NCBI RefSeq assembly: GCF_037482285.1
Contig: NZ_JBBEYB010000007.1
Coordinates: forward strand, 1-64,000
DNA length: 64,000 bases
Direction: 5' to 3'
DNA from: Aquabacterium sp029268225
GTDB lineage: Bacteria > Pseudomonadota > Gammaproteobacteria > Burkholderiales > Burkholderiaceae_C
A program made the translations under genes and the position numbers. The stretch's first letter is position 1. Every line of letters begins with the position of its first letter. Below are positions 1-8,838 of this stretch, piece after piece. The notes under the pieces were generated by a model. That model did not search any database, was not told the DNA's origin, and saw only the letters and a program-made list of their open reading frames with translations.

Positions 1-23
1 CCTGATTAGAAACCTGCCTCAGC
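1..23 (+). repeat. Left terminal inverted repeat of the IS1595-family element
   Basis: Matches the reverse complement of 1026-1048 with one mismatch (position 14, C versus G). Confidence 0.9.
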
Positions 24-77
24 GAGGCTCACCCCATGAGCTTGTGACTCACTAATCTGTGGTCTTCTTACAGTGGG

Positions 78-1043
78 GTGAGCACCATGGCCTTCAACCA
101 GATTCAGTTCCAGCACGGCATGTCGATTCCGGAATTCCTTCGTAGCTTTGGCACCGAGGCACAGTGCGCCGAAGCGATCAAGGCCGCGCGCTGGCCTGAG
201 GGATTTCGCTGTCCGCGCTGCTCCAGCAGTGATCACTATGTGGTCGGCCACGGTGTCCGTAAGCTCTTCCAGTGCAATGGCTGTCGGCATCAGACCTCCC
301 TGACCGCAGGCAGTCTCATGGCACACACCAAACTGCCCCTGACGACCTGGTTCTTGGCCATCTACCTCATCAGTCAGGCCAAAACCGGCCTGTCTGCCCT
401 GGCGCTCAAGCGTCAGCTTGGCGTGAGCTATCCCACTGCCTGGCTGTTGCATCAGAAGATCAACCGGGCCATGGCCTCGCAAGACGCCACCCACCAACTC
501 AGCGGCACGGTGCAACTCGATGACGCTTACCTCGGAGGCGAGCGCACAGGCGGCAAAGTCGGTCGGGGCTCCGAGAACAAGGTCCCCTTTGTCGCGGCTG
601 TCTCGGTCAATGATCACGGGCATCCGATGTTCATCAAGCTCAATGTGGTCAGAGGGTTCACCTCTGAAGCGATCAGCAAGTGGGCCAAGTCCAATCTGGC
701 ACCGGGCACCAGCGTGCACAGCGATGGTTTGGCCTGCTTCAGTGCGGTGGCCGATGCCGGTTGCCTTCACCTCCCGATGGTGGTCGGCTCCCTCAAGCCG
801 CGCGACCTGCCCAGCTTCAAGTGGGTCAACACCGTGCTGGGCAATCTCAAGACCACGTTGGCCGGAGCCTTCCATGCCCTGAACTACCGCAAGTACGCCG
901 AGCACTACCTTGCTGGCTTCGCCTACAGGTTCAACCGCCGCTTCGATCTGCGTGGTCTGGTCGCAAGTCTCATCGTCGACGTCGTGAGAGCAAAGCCCAT
1001 CAAGGAAAAGACGGTCAGGTCGCATGCTGAGGCACGTTTCTAA
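78..1043 (+). CDS. IS1595-family transposase
   Basis: DDE-type transposase of about 320 residues that mobilises the surrounding element. The N-terminus has a zinc ribbon (CPRC near residue 47 and CNGC near residue 66), followed by the ISXO2-like catalytic domain with QLDDAYLGG and HSDGL as the first two acidic sites and a GNLK segment in the third region. The conserved C-terminal YRFNRRF motif is present. The listed start is GTG at 78; an ATG at 87 gives MAFNQIQF and may be the true start. The residue before FAYRFNRRF is glycine where I would expect glutamate in many relatives, so activity is uncertain. No frameshift is seen. Confidence 0.87.
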   Translation: MSTMAFNQIQFQHGMSIPEFLRSFGTEAQCAEAIKAARWPEGFRCPRCSSSDHYVVGHGVRKLFQCNGCRHQTSLTAGSLMAHTKLPLTTWFLAIYLISQAKTGLSALALKRQLGVSYPTAWLLHQKINRAMASQDATHQLSGTVQLDDAYLGGERTGGKVGRGSENKVPFVAAVSVNDHGHPMFIKLNVVRGFTSEAISKWAKSNLAPGTSVHSDGLACFSAVADAGCLHLPMVVGSLKPRDLPSFKWVNTVLGNLKTTLAGAFHALNYRKYAEHYLAGFAYRFNRRFDLRGLVASLIVDVVRAKPIKEKTVRSHAEARF

Positions 1044-1048
1044 TCAGG
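1026..1048 (-). repeat. Right terminal inverted repeat of the IS1595-family element
   Basis: Partner of the repeat at 1-23. The transposase stop codon (1041-1043) lies inside it. Confidence 0.9.
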
Positions 1049-1198
1049 ACTGAAATTAGACAACCCGACTCTAACTTGCACGAGCGGTCTTCTTCCATCG
1101 CTCTTCGGAGGGGCGACAACGGCTTCCCCCAGAGGCACCATGTCGTTATGCGTATCTTTTGCCTGCATGCCCACGCTCATTAGCCCGCCTAAATTTCC
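1049..1198 (-). other. Candidate integron attI region
   Basis: This 150-bp gap separates the IS from the integrase start. In integrons attI lies just upstream of intI, with cassettes on the far side. Read on the minus strand, 1075-1069 gives GTTAGAG, six of seven matches to the GTTRRRY core, 124 bp from the intI start codon. If that is the crossover point, only about 20 bp of cassette side remains before the IS. No full attC fold was seen. The assignment rests mainly on position. Confidence 0.35.
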
Positions 1199-2245
1199 AT
1201 GTCAGAGCACATCACCACCTCAGCGCCAGCATACCTGAGCGCGCTTTCAGACTCAGGCGCAACGTCACAGCAGCCCCACGCAAATCGGGGCCCTAAACTG
1301 CTTGACGCTTTGCGCACACAGTTGCGGGTCATGCACTACGCAATCCGTACCGAAGATGCCTATGTCGATTGGGTGCGGCGCTTCATTTTGTTTCACGGCA
1401 AGCGGCACCCGCGTGACATGGGGCCCAAAGAGGTGGCTGAGTTTCTCAGTCACTTGGCGGTCGCAAGAAGCGTTTCAGCCTCTACCCAAAATCAAGCCAA
1501 AGCGGCGATACTCTTTTTGTACCGTCACGTCTTGGGTGCAGAATTGCCCTGGATGGATGACGTGGTCATCGCCAAAGTCCCGCAGCGCTTGCCCGTGGTG
1601 CTCACCACGCGCGAAGTTCGCAATTTGTTGCAGTCACTCAGCGGCACATCCTCCCTGATTGCCTCATTGCTTTACGGCACAGGTATGCGTCTGATGGAAG
1701 GGTTGCGGCTCAGGGTCAAGGACATTGACTTCGAACGCCGCGAGATCGTGATCCGGGAAGGCAAGGGCAGCAAGGACCGGGTAACCGTTCTACCGGAAAA
1801 CCTGATCGAGCCACTGCAGCAGAGGTTGAGGAAAACCCAGAGGTTGCATCAATCAGACCTTGACGAAGGTTTTGGCGAAGTTCATATGCCGGATGCACTA
1901 CAGCTCAAATACCCGAAAGCTGGACGAGCTTGGGGATGGCAGTATGTGTTTCCCAGCCAGGTTCGCTCGGTCGATCCGCGGTCTGGGGTTGTCAGGCGCC
2001 ACCATTTCGGTGAGCAGGCAGTTCAGCGAGCGGTTGCCGGCGCTGCCCGGCTGGCCGGCATTGATAAGCCGTGCTCCCCCCACGTCCTACGTCACAGTTT
2101 TGCGACGCACATGCTCCAAGCCGGGTATGACATCCGTACGGTGCAAGAACTCCTCGGGCATGCCAATGTCGCCACCACGCAAATCTACACCCACGTGTTG
2201 AACAAAGGGGGGCGAGGCGTACTCAGCCCCCTTGATCAGCTGTGA
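1199..2245 (+). CDS. intI: Integron integrase IntI (tyrosine recombinase)
   Basis: Site-specific recombinase that inserts and excises gene cassettes at attI/attC sites. The 348 residues contain an N-terminal SAM-like core-binding domain (about 34-118) and a catalytic domain with R164, K192, H295, R298, H321 and nucleophile Y330 in place. The segment ALQLKYPKAGRAWGWQYVFPS (about 233-253) is the extra patch that separates integron integrases from ordinary XerC/D proteins, and DPRSGVVRRHH follows it. The gene is convergent with ybiB, so the cassette array would extend left, past the IS1595 element. The reading frame looks intact. Chromosomal versus mobile origin cannot be decided from here. Confidence 0.93.
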   Translation: MSEHITTSAPAYLSALSDSGATSQQPHANRGPKLLDALRTQLRVMHYAIRTEDAYVDWVRRFILFHGKRHPRDMGPKEVAEFLSHLAVARSVSASTQNQAKAAILFLYRHVLGAELPWMDDVVIAKVPQRLPVVLTTREVRNLLQSLSGTSSLIASLLYGTGMRLMEGLRLRVKDIDFERREIVIREGKGSKDRVTVLPENLIEPLQQRLRKTQRLHQSDLDEGFGEVHMPDALQLKYPKAGRAWGWQYVFPSQVRSVDPRSGVVRRHHFGEQAVQRAVAGAARLAGIDKPCSPHVLRHSFATHMLQAGYDIRTVQELLGHANVATTQIYTHVLNKGGRGVLSPLDQL

Positions 2246-2266
2246 ACCCAACCCTGACCGAATCGC

Positions 2267-3238
2267 TCACTCCGCGTTGAGGCTCTGCAAACTGGCGACG
2301 AGGCAATCGGCTTGCGCCGCAATCGATGCGGGCATGGACTGACGGCCCACAGCCACGGCTTGCACATATGCGGCAGTCTCGCTGGCGTCGCGGCTACTGG
2401 GCAAATCAGGCAATTCGGTCAGCACGCCATCTTCTGGCGCCCGGCTCAATGCCGTAGACATACACCCGCGCAAAAACACGTCAAACCGCGGTTGCCGGCG
2501 AGCATCGGCCACAGGTTCGCCCTCGGTTCCACGCATCAGCAAGGCGTTGGCCTGGGTCAATTGCAGGTAGTCGGTCAGCGACAAAGCGTATTCGGGGTGT
2601 GTGTGGTTAACGACCTGAATGCTTTTGACGCCTTGGGAAGCATGAGCTTCAAACGGATTCAACAACTTGGCCACGGTGTGCCCCGGGTTGCGCAGCCCGA
2701 TGGTCCAGCGCACCGCTAGCAGCTGGGACAAGGGCTGGCACAGGTGTCCCAGGTCCATGAAAGCAGGCAGGCCGTCGCGCCAGGCGCGCGCCAAGTCGTG
2801 ATCGTTGCTGACCACAGGCAAGCCAGCCTGTTCAAACACCTGGGCAGTCGTTACACGCGTCGGATCTTTGGCCAGGCCGTGAACGAGAACCTTCACACCG
2901 CGCTGCGCCAGTGCTTGGGCCAGCAAAGCGGTCAGGTTGGGCAATTTGCGAGCGCCGTTGTAAGACGGCAGACTCACCACCCCGATCTCACTTTGCTGCG
3001 CCACCTGGCTGGACTCCTCCAGGGGCAAGCACCGCTCATGAGTGACCTGTACAAAGCCTTGCAACTCTTCTGCGGATTCGCCCTTGATGCGCATGGCGAG
3101 GCAAAACGCCCCGATCTCCAGATCGGTCACAGCCCGGTCCAGCACCTGAGAGAACAGATCACGCGATTGCTCGGTGTTGAGGGGGCGGGCGCCGTCTTTG
3201 CCGCGGCCGATGACCTTGATATAGGAGGCGATGCTCAT
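2267..3238 (-). CDS. ybiB: YbiB-family (TrpD2) DNA-binding protein
   Basis: A 323-residue protein with the anthranilate phosphoribosyltransferase-like fold: an N-terminal helical domain (about 1-70) and an alpha/beta domain. The TrpD phosphate-binding region is replaced by SYNGARKLPN (92-101), as in YbiB proteins, which are known to bind DNA and are not tryptophan biosynthetic enzymes. It is the last gene of the minus-strand nitrate assimilation group, 56 bp after nasA, so co-transcription is likely. It faces intI with only 21 bp between the stop codons. The role in nitrate metabolism is not established. Confidence 0.87.
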   Translation of the reverse strand: MSIASYIKVIGRGKDGARPLNTEQSRDLFSQVLDRAVTDLEIGAFCLAMRIKGESAEELQGFVQVTHERCLPLEESSQVAQQSEIGVVSLPSYNGARKLPNLTALLAQALAQRGVKVLVHGLAKDPTRVTTAQVFEQAGLPVVSNDHDLARAWRDGLPAFMDLGHLCQPLSQLLAVRWTIGLRNPGHTVAKLLNPFEAHASQGVKSIQVVNHTHPEYALSLTDYLQLTQANALLMRGTEGEPVADARRQPRFDVFLRGCMSTALSRAPEDGVLTELPDLPSSRDASETAAYVQAVAVGRQSMPASIAAQADCLVASLQSLNAE

Positions 3239-3294
3239 GATGTGAGGGAACGTTGACCTTTCATTATCCCGCGCATCAGTCCTTTGACTTCAAC

Positions 3295-6168
3295 TCATGC
3301 CACCACGCTCGCCCGTGTCTCCGCTGCGGTGTCCCTGACCAATTTACGCAAGCTCGGAATGCAGGAGCCGCAATTGGTCCCGCACTTCAGGTTGCTCTGC
3401 AGCATAGCCAGCCGTGCGTTGGCGTCACCCTCGCACGTTTTCAGCACACTCACGATCTGAGGCTCGGTCACATTGAAGCAGGTGCACACCTGCGCGCCCT
3501 GCGACTCGATGGCGACCGGGGGAACCGGACCAGGCACCAACAGGGCACGCCCGTACCCGTCTGCGAGCATTTCTTCTTGCAGCAGGGGGCGTATCCAGGC
3601 TTCAGAGCGGATGTCTCCGGTCATGACAAAGGCACCAAGACGCAAGCCATCGGCACACCGCTCCATGCGCATCAGCCTGCGTTGTGATCGGGCCTTGTCT
3701 TGGTAGCGCAGCAGGTCCACACCCGTCACACCCATGTGCTCGGTGAGTTGGGTGATGAGGTCATCGCTGACAGGCTCGGCATGCGCGGCACGGAAGAGCA
3801 GGCCAACTTTGCCTTCAGCATGTGGCTCGCGACCGAAAGGGACACAGCTGCTGAAGGTGAACTGGCGCATCAGCGGCTTGATGGCTTCACGCACAGTCAG
3901 TGCCTCAGCCTCGGACAGCCACGCCACCGCCAGCACACGCCAGGGCAGGTGTGCCGGGGTGATGTGAACCGCTGCGTGCTTGAGTTCTGGTTGGCGCGAG
4001 GTCGGACACGATGCCGAATTGGTCAATGCGTTCACACCGGAGGTGACTTGCCCCCGGTCATCTTGACCACTCAGAAACTCTTGCCCCCAGTGCATGGCAA
4101 TGAACGCCTGCATGGGCTTCACGGAGTCCGAGGCCCTGACGGGAATGTGCATCTGGCCCCGGCGGGAAGCCACCCGGACCATGTCGCCGTCTTGCAGTCC
4201 GAGTCGCTGCATGTCTTGCGGGTGCAAATCCATGGCCGGCTCGCTCACGTGCCCAAACAAACGCCCCAAGGTCCCCGTGCGGCTCATGCCATGCCACTGG
4301 TCGCGCAACCGGCCTGTGTTCAGGCTGAACGGGTACTGCGCATCAAGAGGGTCGGCCACCGGTTCGCACTGCACGGCGGCAAACTTGGCACGTCCACTGG
4401 CTGTGGGGAATTTGCCGTCGGTGTACAGGCGTGCGGTGCCATGCTGTGCGCCTTCCGGCATCGGCCACTGCTGCGGCCCGATCGTTTCAAGGATGCGATA
4501 ACTCAAGCCGGTGATATCGAGATCGCGTCCGCGAGTGGTTTCACGGTGCTCATTCCAGATCGATTCGGCGCTGTCATAGGGGAACAAGGTGGCCTGCCCG
4601 TGCCGATAGGTGGCGGTGCGCTCGGGCAATCGGCGCTCCAGGCGACGCGCGAAATCAGCAAAGATCGCCCAGTCCTGCCTGGCCTCCCCGGGCGGCGTGA
4701 TCGCAGGCCTCACACGGCTGATGCGTCGCTCGCTGTTGGTGACGGTGCCGTCCTTTTCGCCCCAACTTGCAGCCGGCAGCAGCAGGTCGGCATACGCGCA
4801 AGTTGCCGTGGTGGCGTAGGCCTCTTGCACAACCACAAACTCGCATTGGCTCAGGGCGCGCCGCACGGTGGCCTGGTCAGGCATGGACTGTGCCGGGTTC
4901 GTGCATGCAATCCACAGGGCCTTGATTTCGCCACGCGCGGCGGCCTCGAACATCTCCACGGCCGTCAGGCCGGGCTGGGCTGGTACGTCCTGCACGCCCC
5001 ACAAGGCCGCCACCTCTGCGCGGTCGTGCGCATGACGCAGGTCTCGGTGCGCGCTCAGCAGCGTGGCCATGCCGCCCACTTCGCGACCGCCCATGGCGTT
5101 CGGCTGTCCGGTCAGCGAAAAGGGACCGGCGCCTGGCTTGCCGATCTGGCCTGTGGCCAGATGCAAATTAATCAGCGCAGCATTTTTGTCCGTGCCGCGG
5201 CTGCTTTGGTTCAAGCCTTGGCAATAGAGGGACAGTGTCGGGGTGTGCCCACCAAACCACCGTGCGGCTTGAATCAGATCAGCTTCGGCAATGCCGCACG
5301 TGCGGGCCACCACCTCTGGTGTGTAGGCGCGCACCACATCTTGCAGTGCCTCAAAGCCCTCGGTGTGGCGTGCCACGTAGTCCAGGTCCAGCAGAGCCTC
5401 GTGCATCAACACATGCAGCATCCCATGAAACAAGGCCACGTCCGTGCCAGGCAGGATGGGCAAGTGCAGGTCTGCCATCTCGGCGGTTTCGGTGCGGCGC
5501 GGGTCCACCACCACCAGCTTCATGGATGGGTTGGCCTGGCGCGCATCTTCGATGCGACGGAACAGAATGGGGTGGGCGTAGGCGGTATTGGCGCCTGCGA
5601 TGAAAATGGTTTGTGCGTGCTGGAAGTCGTCGTAGCACGCGGGGGGCGCATCGCTCCCCAAGGTGGCCTTGTAGCCCGTCACGGCACTGCTCATGCACAG
5701 GCGGGAGTTGGTGTCGAGGTTGTTGGTGCCGATCAATCCTTTCACCAGTTTGTTGAGCACGTAGTAGTCCTCGGTCAACAACTGCCCCGAGCCATAAAAG
5801 GCCACGGCCTGTGGTCCATGGGCGCGTATGACCTCGGCGAACTTGTCGGCTGCCTCCTCCAAGGCCGTTTCCCAAGCAATCGGGGCGGCATCGCCACCGC
5901 GTTGCTCGCGGCGCATGGGCGTGAGCAAACGCACCTGCTGCTGTACGGATGGCGCTGCGGTGAGGTGCAGGGTGCTACCCTTTGTGCACAGTCGACCGAA
6001 GTTGGCGGGGTGTTGTGGGTCGCCCTGCACGTTGACGATCCGTCCCTCAGGTGTCGACTCGATCAGCACGCCACACCCGGTTCCGCAATAGCAGCAGGTG
6101 GCGCGCGTGGTGTGAAGCGTGGCAGGGCTTGCTGGGCTCATCTCGTACTCGTGGTGATTCATGCGCAT
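3295..6168 (-). CDS. nasA: Assimilatory nitrate reductase catalytic subunit NasA
   Basis: Molybdenum bis-MGD enzyme of the cytoplasm that reduces nitrate to nitrite for nitrogen assimilation. The 957 residues carry an N-terminal [4Fe-4S] motif (C25/C28/C32 and C61), the large molybdopterin oxidoreductase domain, a molydopterin dinucleotide-binding domain (about 625-740), and a C-terminal BFD-like [2Fe-2S] domain with C895, C897, C929 and C933. No Tat signal is present, fitting an assimilatory enzyme. The start overlaps the end of the upstream flavoprotein gene by 10 bases, implying translational coupling and a shared electron path. mog and mobA, needed for its cofactor, are elsewhere in the window. 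Confidence 0.94.
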   Translation of the reverse strand: MRMNHHEYEMSPASPATLHTTRATCCYCGTGCGVLIESTPEGRIVNVQGDPQHPANFGRLCTKGSTLHLTAAPSVQQQVRLLTPMRREQRGGDAAPIAWETALEEAADKFAEVIRAHGPQAVAFYGSGQLLTEDYYVLNKLVKGLIGTNNLDTNSRLCMSSAVTGYKATLGSDAPPACYDDFQHAQTIFIAGANTAYAHPILFRRIEDARQANPSMKLVVVDPRRTETAEMADLHLPILPGTDVALFHGMLHVLMHEALLDLDYVARHTEGFEALQDVVRAYTPEVVARTCGIAEADLIQAARWFGGHTPTLSLYCQGLNQSSRGTDKNAALINLHLATGQIGKPGAGPFSLTGQPNAMGGREVGGMATLLSAHRDLRHAHDRAEVAALWGVQDVPAQPGLTAVEMFEAAARGEIKALWIACTNPAQSMPDQATVRRALSQCEFVVVQEAYATTATCAYADLLLPAASWGEKDGTVTNSERRISRVRPAITPPGEARQDWAIFADFARRLERRLPERTATYRHGQATLFPYDSAESIWNEHRETTRGRDLDITGLSYRILETIGPQQWPMPEGAQHGTARLYTDGKFPTASGRAKFAAVQCEPVADPLDAQYPFSLNTGRLRDQWHGMSRTGTLGRLFGHVSEPAMDLHPQDMQRLGLQDGDMVRVASRRGQMHIPVRASDSVKPMQAFIAMHWGQEFLSGQDDRGQVTSGVNALTNSASCPTSRQPELKHAAVHITPAHLPWRVLAVAWLSEAEALTVREAIKPLMRQFTFSSCVPFGREPHAEGKVGLLFRAAHAEPVSDDLITQLTEHMGVTGVDLLRYQDKARSQRRLMRMERCADGLRLGAFVMTGDIRSEAWIRPLLQEEMLADGYGRALLVPGPVPPVAIESQGAQVCTCFNVTEPQIVSVLKTCEGDANARLAMLQSNLKCGTNCGSCIPSLRKLVRDTAAETRASVVA

Positions 6169-7853
6169 TCGGTCAGGCGTTCGATGGTGTGCTCAGCTTG
6201 TCCAAGCTGCCCCGACAGGGTGGCCTGCAAGCGCCGCCATAAGGCAAGCCGTCCGGCCTGATCCCGAACGATCTTGTTATGAATATGGGCCAGTCCCACA
6301 CGCCCGACGTAGCGTGCCGCGTGCTCCTGATACTGACCCTCCTCCCGATACAGTTGCAAGAAGGCGCCCGCGTAGGCCAGCGCCTCGTCCGCCGTCCTGA
6401 CCTCGGCCAACAGGGTGCCCATTGCGGCGGGAGGCCCCTCCAGACCGGGTACGTGCAGCGCCCACCCGTTGCGGGAGCGCGCCACTCTGACCTCCTTGGC
6501 GCACGCATCGGCGCATTGGCGCATCAATTCCGCCAGATACCCCATCTCATTGGGGGCGGCTGCTTCGTCGTCTGCCGTCGGCATCGCGCCTGCGGTGGCT
6601 TCATCTGAGGATGCAGGCTCACTCACAGGCTCCGGCGTTGCCGATGCCCCAGCGCCAAACATCAGCATGTCACGGCGATCCCGAATGGACACGCCTTCAC
6701 GGATCAGCTGGAAGTAGTAGCTGCCATCAGCCGTATCGCCGTACATGCAGGCACCCACCAGCTTGTCGCCCTTGATGACCAGCTTCTTGTAAACGGCGCC
6801 GAAAGGGTCCGACAAGACGATCTCCTCTGTGCCTTCGCCGCCTACAAAGTCCCCAGCCGAGAACAGGTCCACCCCGGTGACCTTCAGCTTGGTCGATGTT
6901 TGCGACCCGCTGTACCTGCCAATGCCAAACAGCGCCAGATGGTTCGCGCACACCTTGCCTTGCTCAAACAACGGCGCCACCAGCCCATACGCCACCCCAC
7001 GGTGGGATGCGCACTCGCCCACAGCGTAAACACGCGGATCGGTGACGGACTGCATGGTGTCTGTCACCACAATGCCTCGGTTGCAGTGAATGCCGATGGC
7101 CTCGGCCAGCTCCGTATTGGGGCGCACACCGGCCGCCATCACGACGAGGTCTGCGGGTACCTCGCTCCCGTCCTTGAACCTGACGGCTTTGACCCGGCCA
7201 TCTGCATTGCCCACCAACTCCTGGGTCTGTCCGCCCATCCGGAACTTCAGGCCACGCTCCTCCAGCGCACGCTGCAGCAGTTGCCCAGCGACCTGATCGA
7301 GCTGCCGCTCCATCAACACGCCCGAGATGTGCACAACCGTCACGGACATGCCCCGAATCATCAATCCGTTGGCCGCCTCCAACCCCAACAGACCGCCACC
7401 GATCACCACGGCATGCCGGTGAGTGCGGGCGGTCTCGATCATGTAGTTCGTGTCGGCGATGTCGCGGTAAGCAATCACGCCCTCCAGATCCCTGCCCGGC
7501 AGAGGAGGGATGAAAGGATTCGAGCCCGTGGCCAGCAAGAGCCGGTCGTACTCTGCCTCGATGCCATCGGCCGTGGTCACCAAGCGGCGCTGGCGATCCA
7601 CCTGCACCACCTTCTGCCCTGTGTGCAAGGTGATCCCATGATCTCGGTACCAGGACAGAGGATTCAGCACGATCTCGTCCAGCGTTTGCTCGCCGGCCAA
7701 CACCGGTGAAAGCAAAATCCGGTTGTAGTTCGGATGCGGTTCAGCACCGAACACGGTGATCTCGTACAAGTCCGGCGCAAGCTTTAGCAGCTCTTCGAGC
7801 GTGCGGACACCGGCCATGCCGTTGCCGACCATCACCAGCTTCATCTTCTTCAT
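6159..7853 (-). CDS. NirB-like FAD/NAD(P)H oxidoreductase lacking most of the sirohaem module
   Basis: Probable electron donor to NasA. Residues 1 to about 400 match the flavoprotein half of nitrite reductase NirB: FAD motif G10-N-G-M-A-G15, NAD(P)-binding GGGLLG at 152-157, and the conserved GEC segment. A linker of about 35 residues rich in Ala, Glu and Pro follows. Residues 437-564 resemble only the very end of NirB: C447 and C451 in CADACAKEV, a GWALHV segment, and AFLQLYREEG (497-506). The BFD domain and most of the sirohaem/[4Fe-4S] nitrite reductase domain are absent, so nitrite reduction is not expected. A GGAG ribosome site precedes the ATG. No nirD or complete nirB is in the window. 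Confidence 0.85.
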   Translation of the reverse strand: MKKMKLVMVGNGMAGVRTLEELLKLAPDLYEITVFGAEPHPNYNRILLSPVLAGEQTLDEIVLNPLSWYRDHGITLHTGQKVVQVDRQRRLVTTADGIEAEYDRLLLATGSNPFIPPLPGRDLEGVIAYRDIADTNYMIETARTHRHAVVIGGGLLGLEAANGLMIRGMSVTVVHISGVLMERQLDQVAGQLLQRALEERGLKFRMGGQTQELVGNADGRVKAVRFKDGSEVPADLVVMAAGVRPNTELAEAIGIHCNRGIVVTDTMQSVTDPRVYAVGECASHRGVAYGLVAPLFEQGKVCANHLALFGIGRYSGSQTSTKLKVTGVDLFSAGDFVGGEGTEEIVLSDPFGAVYKKLVIKGDKLVGACMYGDTADGSYYFQLIREGVSIRDRRDMLMFGAGASATPEPVSEPASSDEATAGAMPTADDEAAAPNEMGYLAELMRQCADACAKEVRVARSRNGWALHVPGLEGPPAAMGTLLAEVRTADEALAYAGAFLQLYREEGQYQEHAARYVGRVGLAHIHNKIVRDQAGRLALWRRLQATLSGQLGQAEHTIERLTECA

Positions 7854-8031
7854 GCGAACACTCCGTCAGCGGATATGGTTCTTGTTGTTCGCGATGAGAA
7901 GCATGAACCAGGCCAGCCCAAGGGCCTGTCACTGCACAAAATAGTGCGTCTCGCACAACCGTGGTGCCCAGATGCCACTCGGGGCCTGGTCACAGATCAA
8001 GCACAATCACGCCTGTGAACAAGGAGATTGC

Positions 8032-8601
8032 ATGAGCATCAAATCAGACCGCTGGATTCGCCGCATGGCTGAAGAACACGGCATGATCGAGCCCTTCGAG
8101 CCCGGCCAGATTCGTCAGTCGGCCGACGGCCAGAAAATCGTCAGTTACGGCACCAGCAGCTACGGTTACGACATCCGCTGCGCCCCCGAATTCAAGGTCT
8201 TCACCAACATCCACTCGACAGTGGTCGATCCGAAGAACTTTGACGAGAAGAGTTTTGTGGACATCAACAGCGATGTCTGCATCATCCCGCCCAACAGTTT
8301 CGCGCTGGCCCGCACCGTTGAGTACTTCCGCATCCCGCGCAACGTGCTCACCATCTGCCTGGGCAAGAGCACTTATGCACGCTGCGGCATCATCGTCAAC
8401 GTCACCCCCTTCGAGCCCGAGTGGGAAGGTTACGTCACCTTGGAGTTCAGCAACACGACGCCGCTGCCTGCCAAGATTTACGCTGGCGAAGGCTGCGCGC
8501 AGGTGTTGTTTTTCGAGAGCGATGAGGTCTGCGAAACGAGTTACCGTGACCGAGGTGGCAAATACCAAGGTCAAACAGGCGTCACGCTGCCCAAGACGTG
8601 A
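8032..8601 (+). CDS. dcd: dCTP deaminase
   Basis: Converts dCTP to dUTP, feeding dTMP synthesis. The 189-residue length is typical. Recognisable are SSYGYDIRC near the N-terminus, GKSTYARCGI, the catalytic-region block PFEPEWEGYVTLEFSN, and the C-terminal GGKYQGQTGVTLP, which closes over the triphosphate. The start was set at 8032 because AAGGAG lies 5-6 bases upstream; the open frame extends 20 codons further without a ribosome site. It is transcribed divergently from the nitrate assimilation genes across about 180 bp. Confidence 0.95.
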   Translation: MSIKSDRWIRRMAEEHGMIEPFEPGQIRQSADGQKIVSYGTSSYGYDIRCAPEFKVFTNIHSTVVDPKNFDEKSFVDINSDVCIIPPNSFALARTVEYFRIPRNVLTICLGKSTYARCGIIVNVTPFEPEWEGYVTLEFSNTTPLPAKIYAGEGCAQVLFFESDEVCETSYRDRGGKYQGQTGVTLPKT

Positions 8602-8838
8602 CATGATCCGCCTCAGACCGGCAGCGCCCGACACAGACGTGGGGTTACCGCCGGTCACATAGAATCCGGCCCGGGATAACCCTTGGTTGCCCCGTCCCGG
8701 ATCCGCTCGGGCTCATACAAAAAAATTCCAGAAGGAAATCGCACGGGCAGCGCACTCACGGCCGAGCTTTTAGCTCATGGGAGGGGGTGAGCGCGCGAGG
8801 ATGTCATTCGTTGTACCCCATTTTGCTGAGCACCCCCG
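8602..8838 (+). other. Intergenic region with a promoter-like and leader-like segment but no gene
   Basis: The 237 bp after dcd contain TAGAAT at 8660-8665, the same -10-like hexamer seen before several genes here, then GC-rich sequence able to pair (CCGGGA with TCCCGG, about 8672-8702), an A-rich stretch, and AGAAGGAAA at about 8733 that resembles a ribosome site. No ATG or reading frame of useful length follows; only a 14- to 16-codon ACG/ATC-started frame is possible. A short hairpin GAGCT-TTT-AGCTC lies at 8764-8776. I do not recognise a known RNA. Confidence 0.3.

Larger units (their letters stand above)
1..1048 (+). mobile_element. IS1595-family insertion sequence
   Basis: A single transposase gene is enclosed by terminal inverted repeats of 23 bp at 1-23 and 1026-1048 that match at 22 of 23 positions (CCTGATTAGAAAC at the outer end). 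The window opens on the first base of the left repeat, so the left target duplication cannot be seen; the 8 bases after the right repeat are ACTGAAAT. The family is assigned from the transposase. The element sits between the integron integrase and whatever lies further left, which is where an attI site or first cassette would be. A few extra terminal bases before position 1 cannot be excluded. Confidence 0.88.

Noticed and set aside
3700..6261. Long plus-strand open frame (853 codons) antisense to nasA
   Set aside because: It is rich in His, Arg and Gly in the pattern of an antisense shadow of a GC-rich gene, and nasA on the other strand has clear family motifs.
6159..7853. NirB-like gene as a frameshifted or misassembled nirB
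   Set aside because: The frame is continuous, both parts are well conserved, and a typical flexible linker joins them, so an in-frame deletion is the simpler reading.
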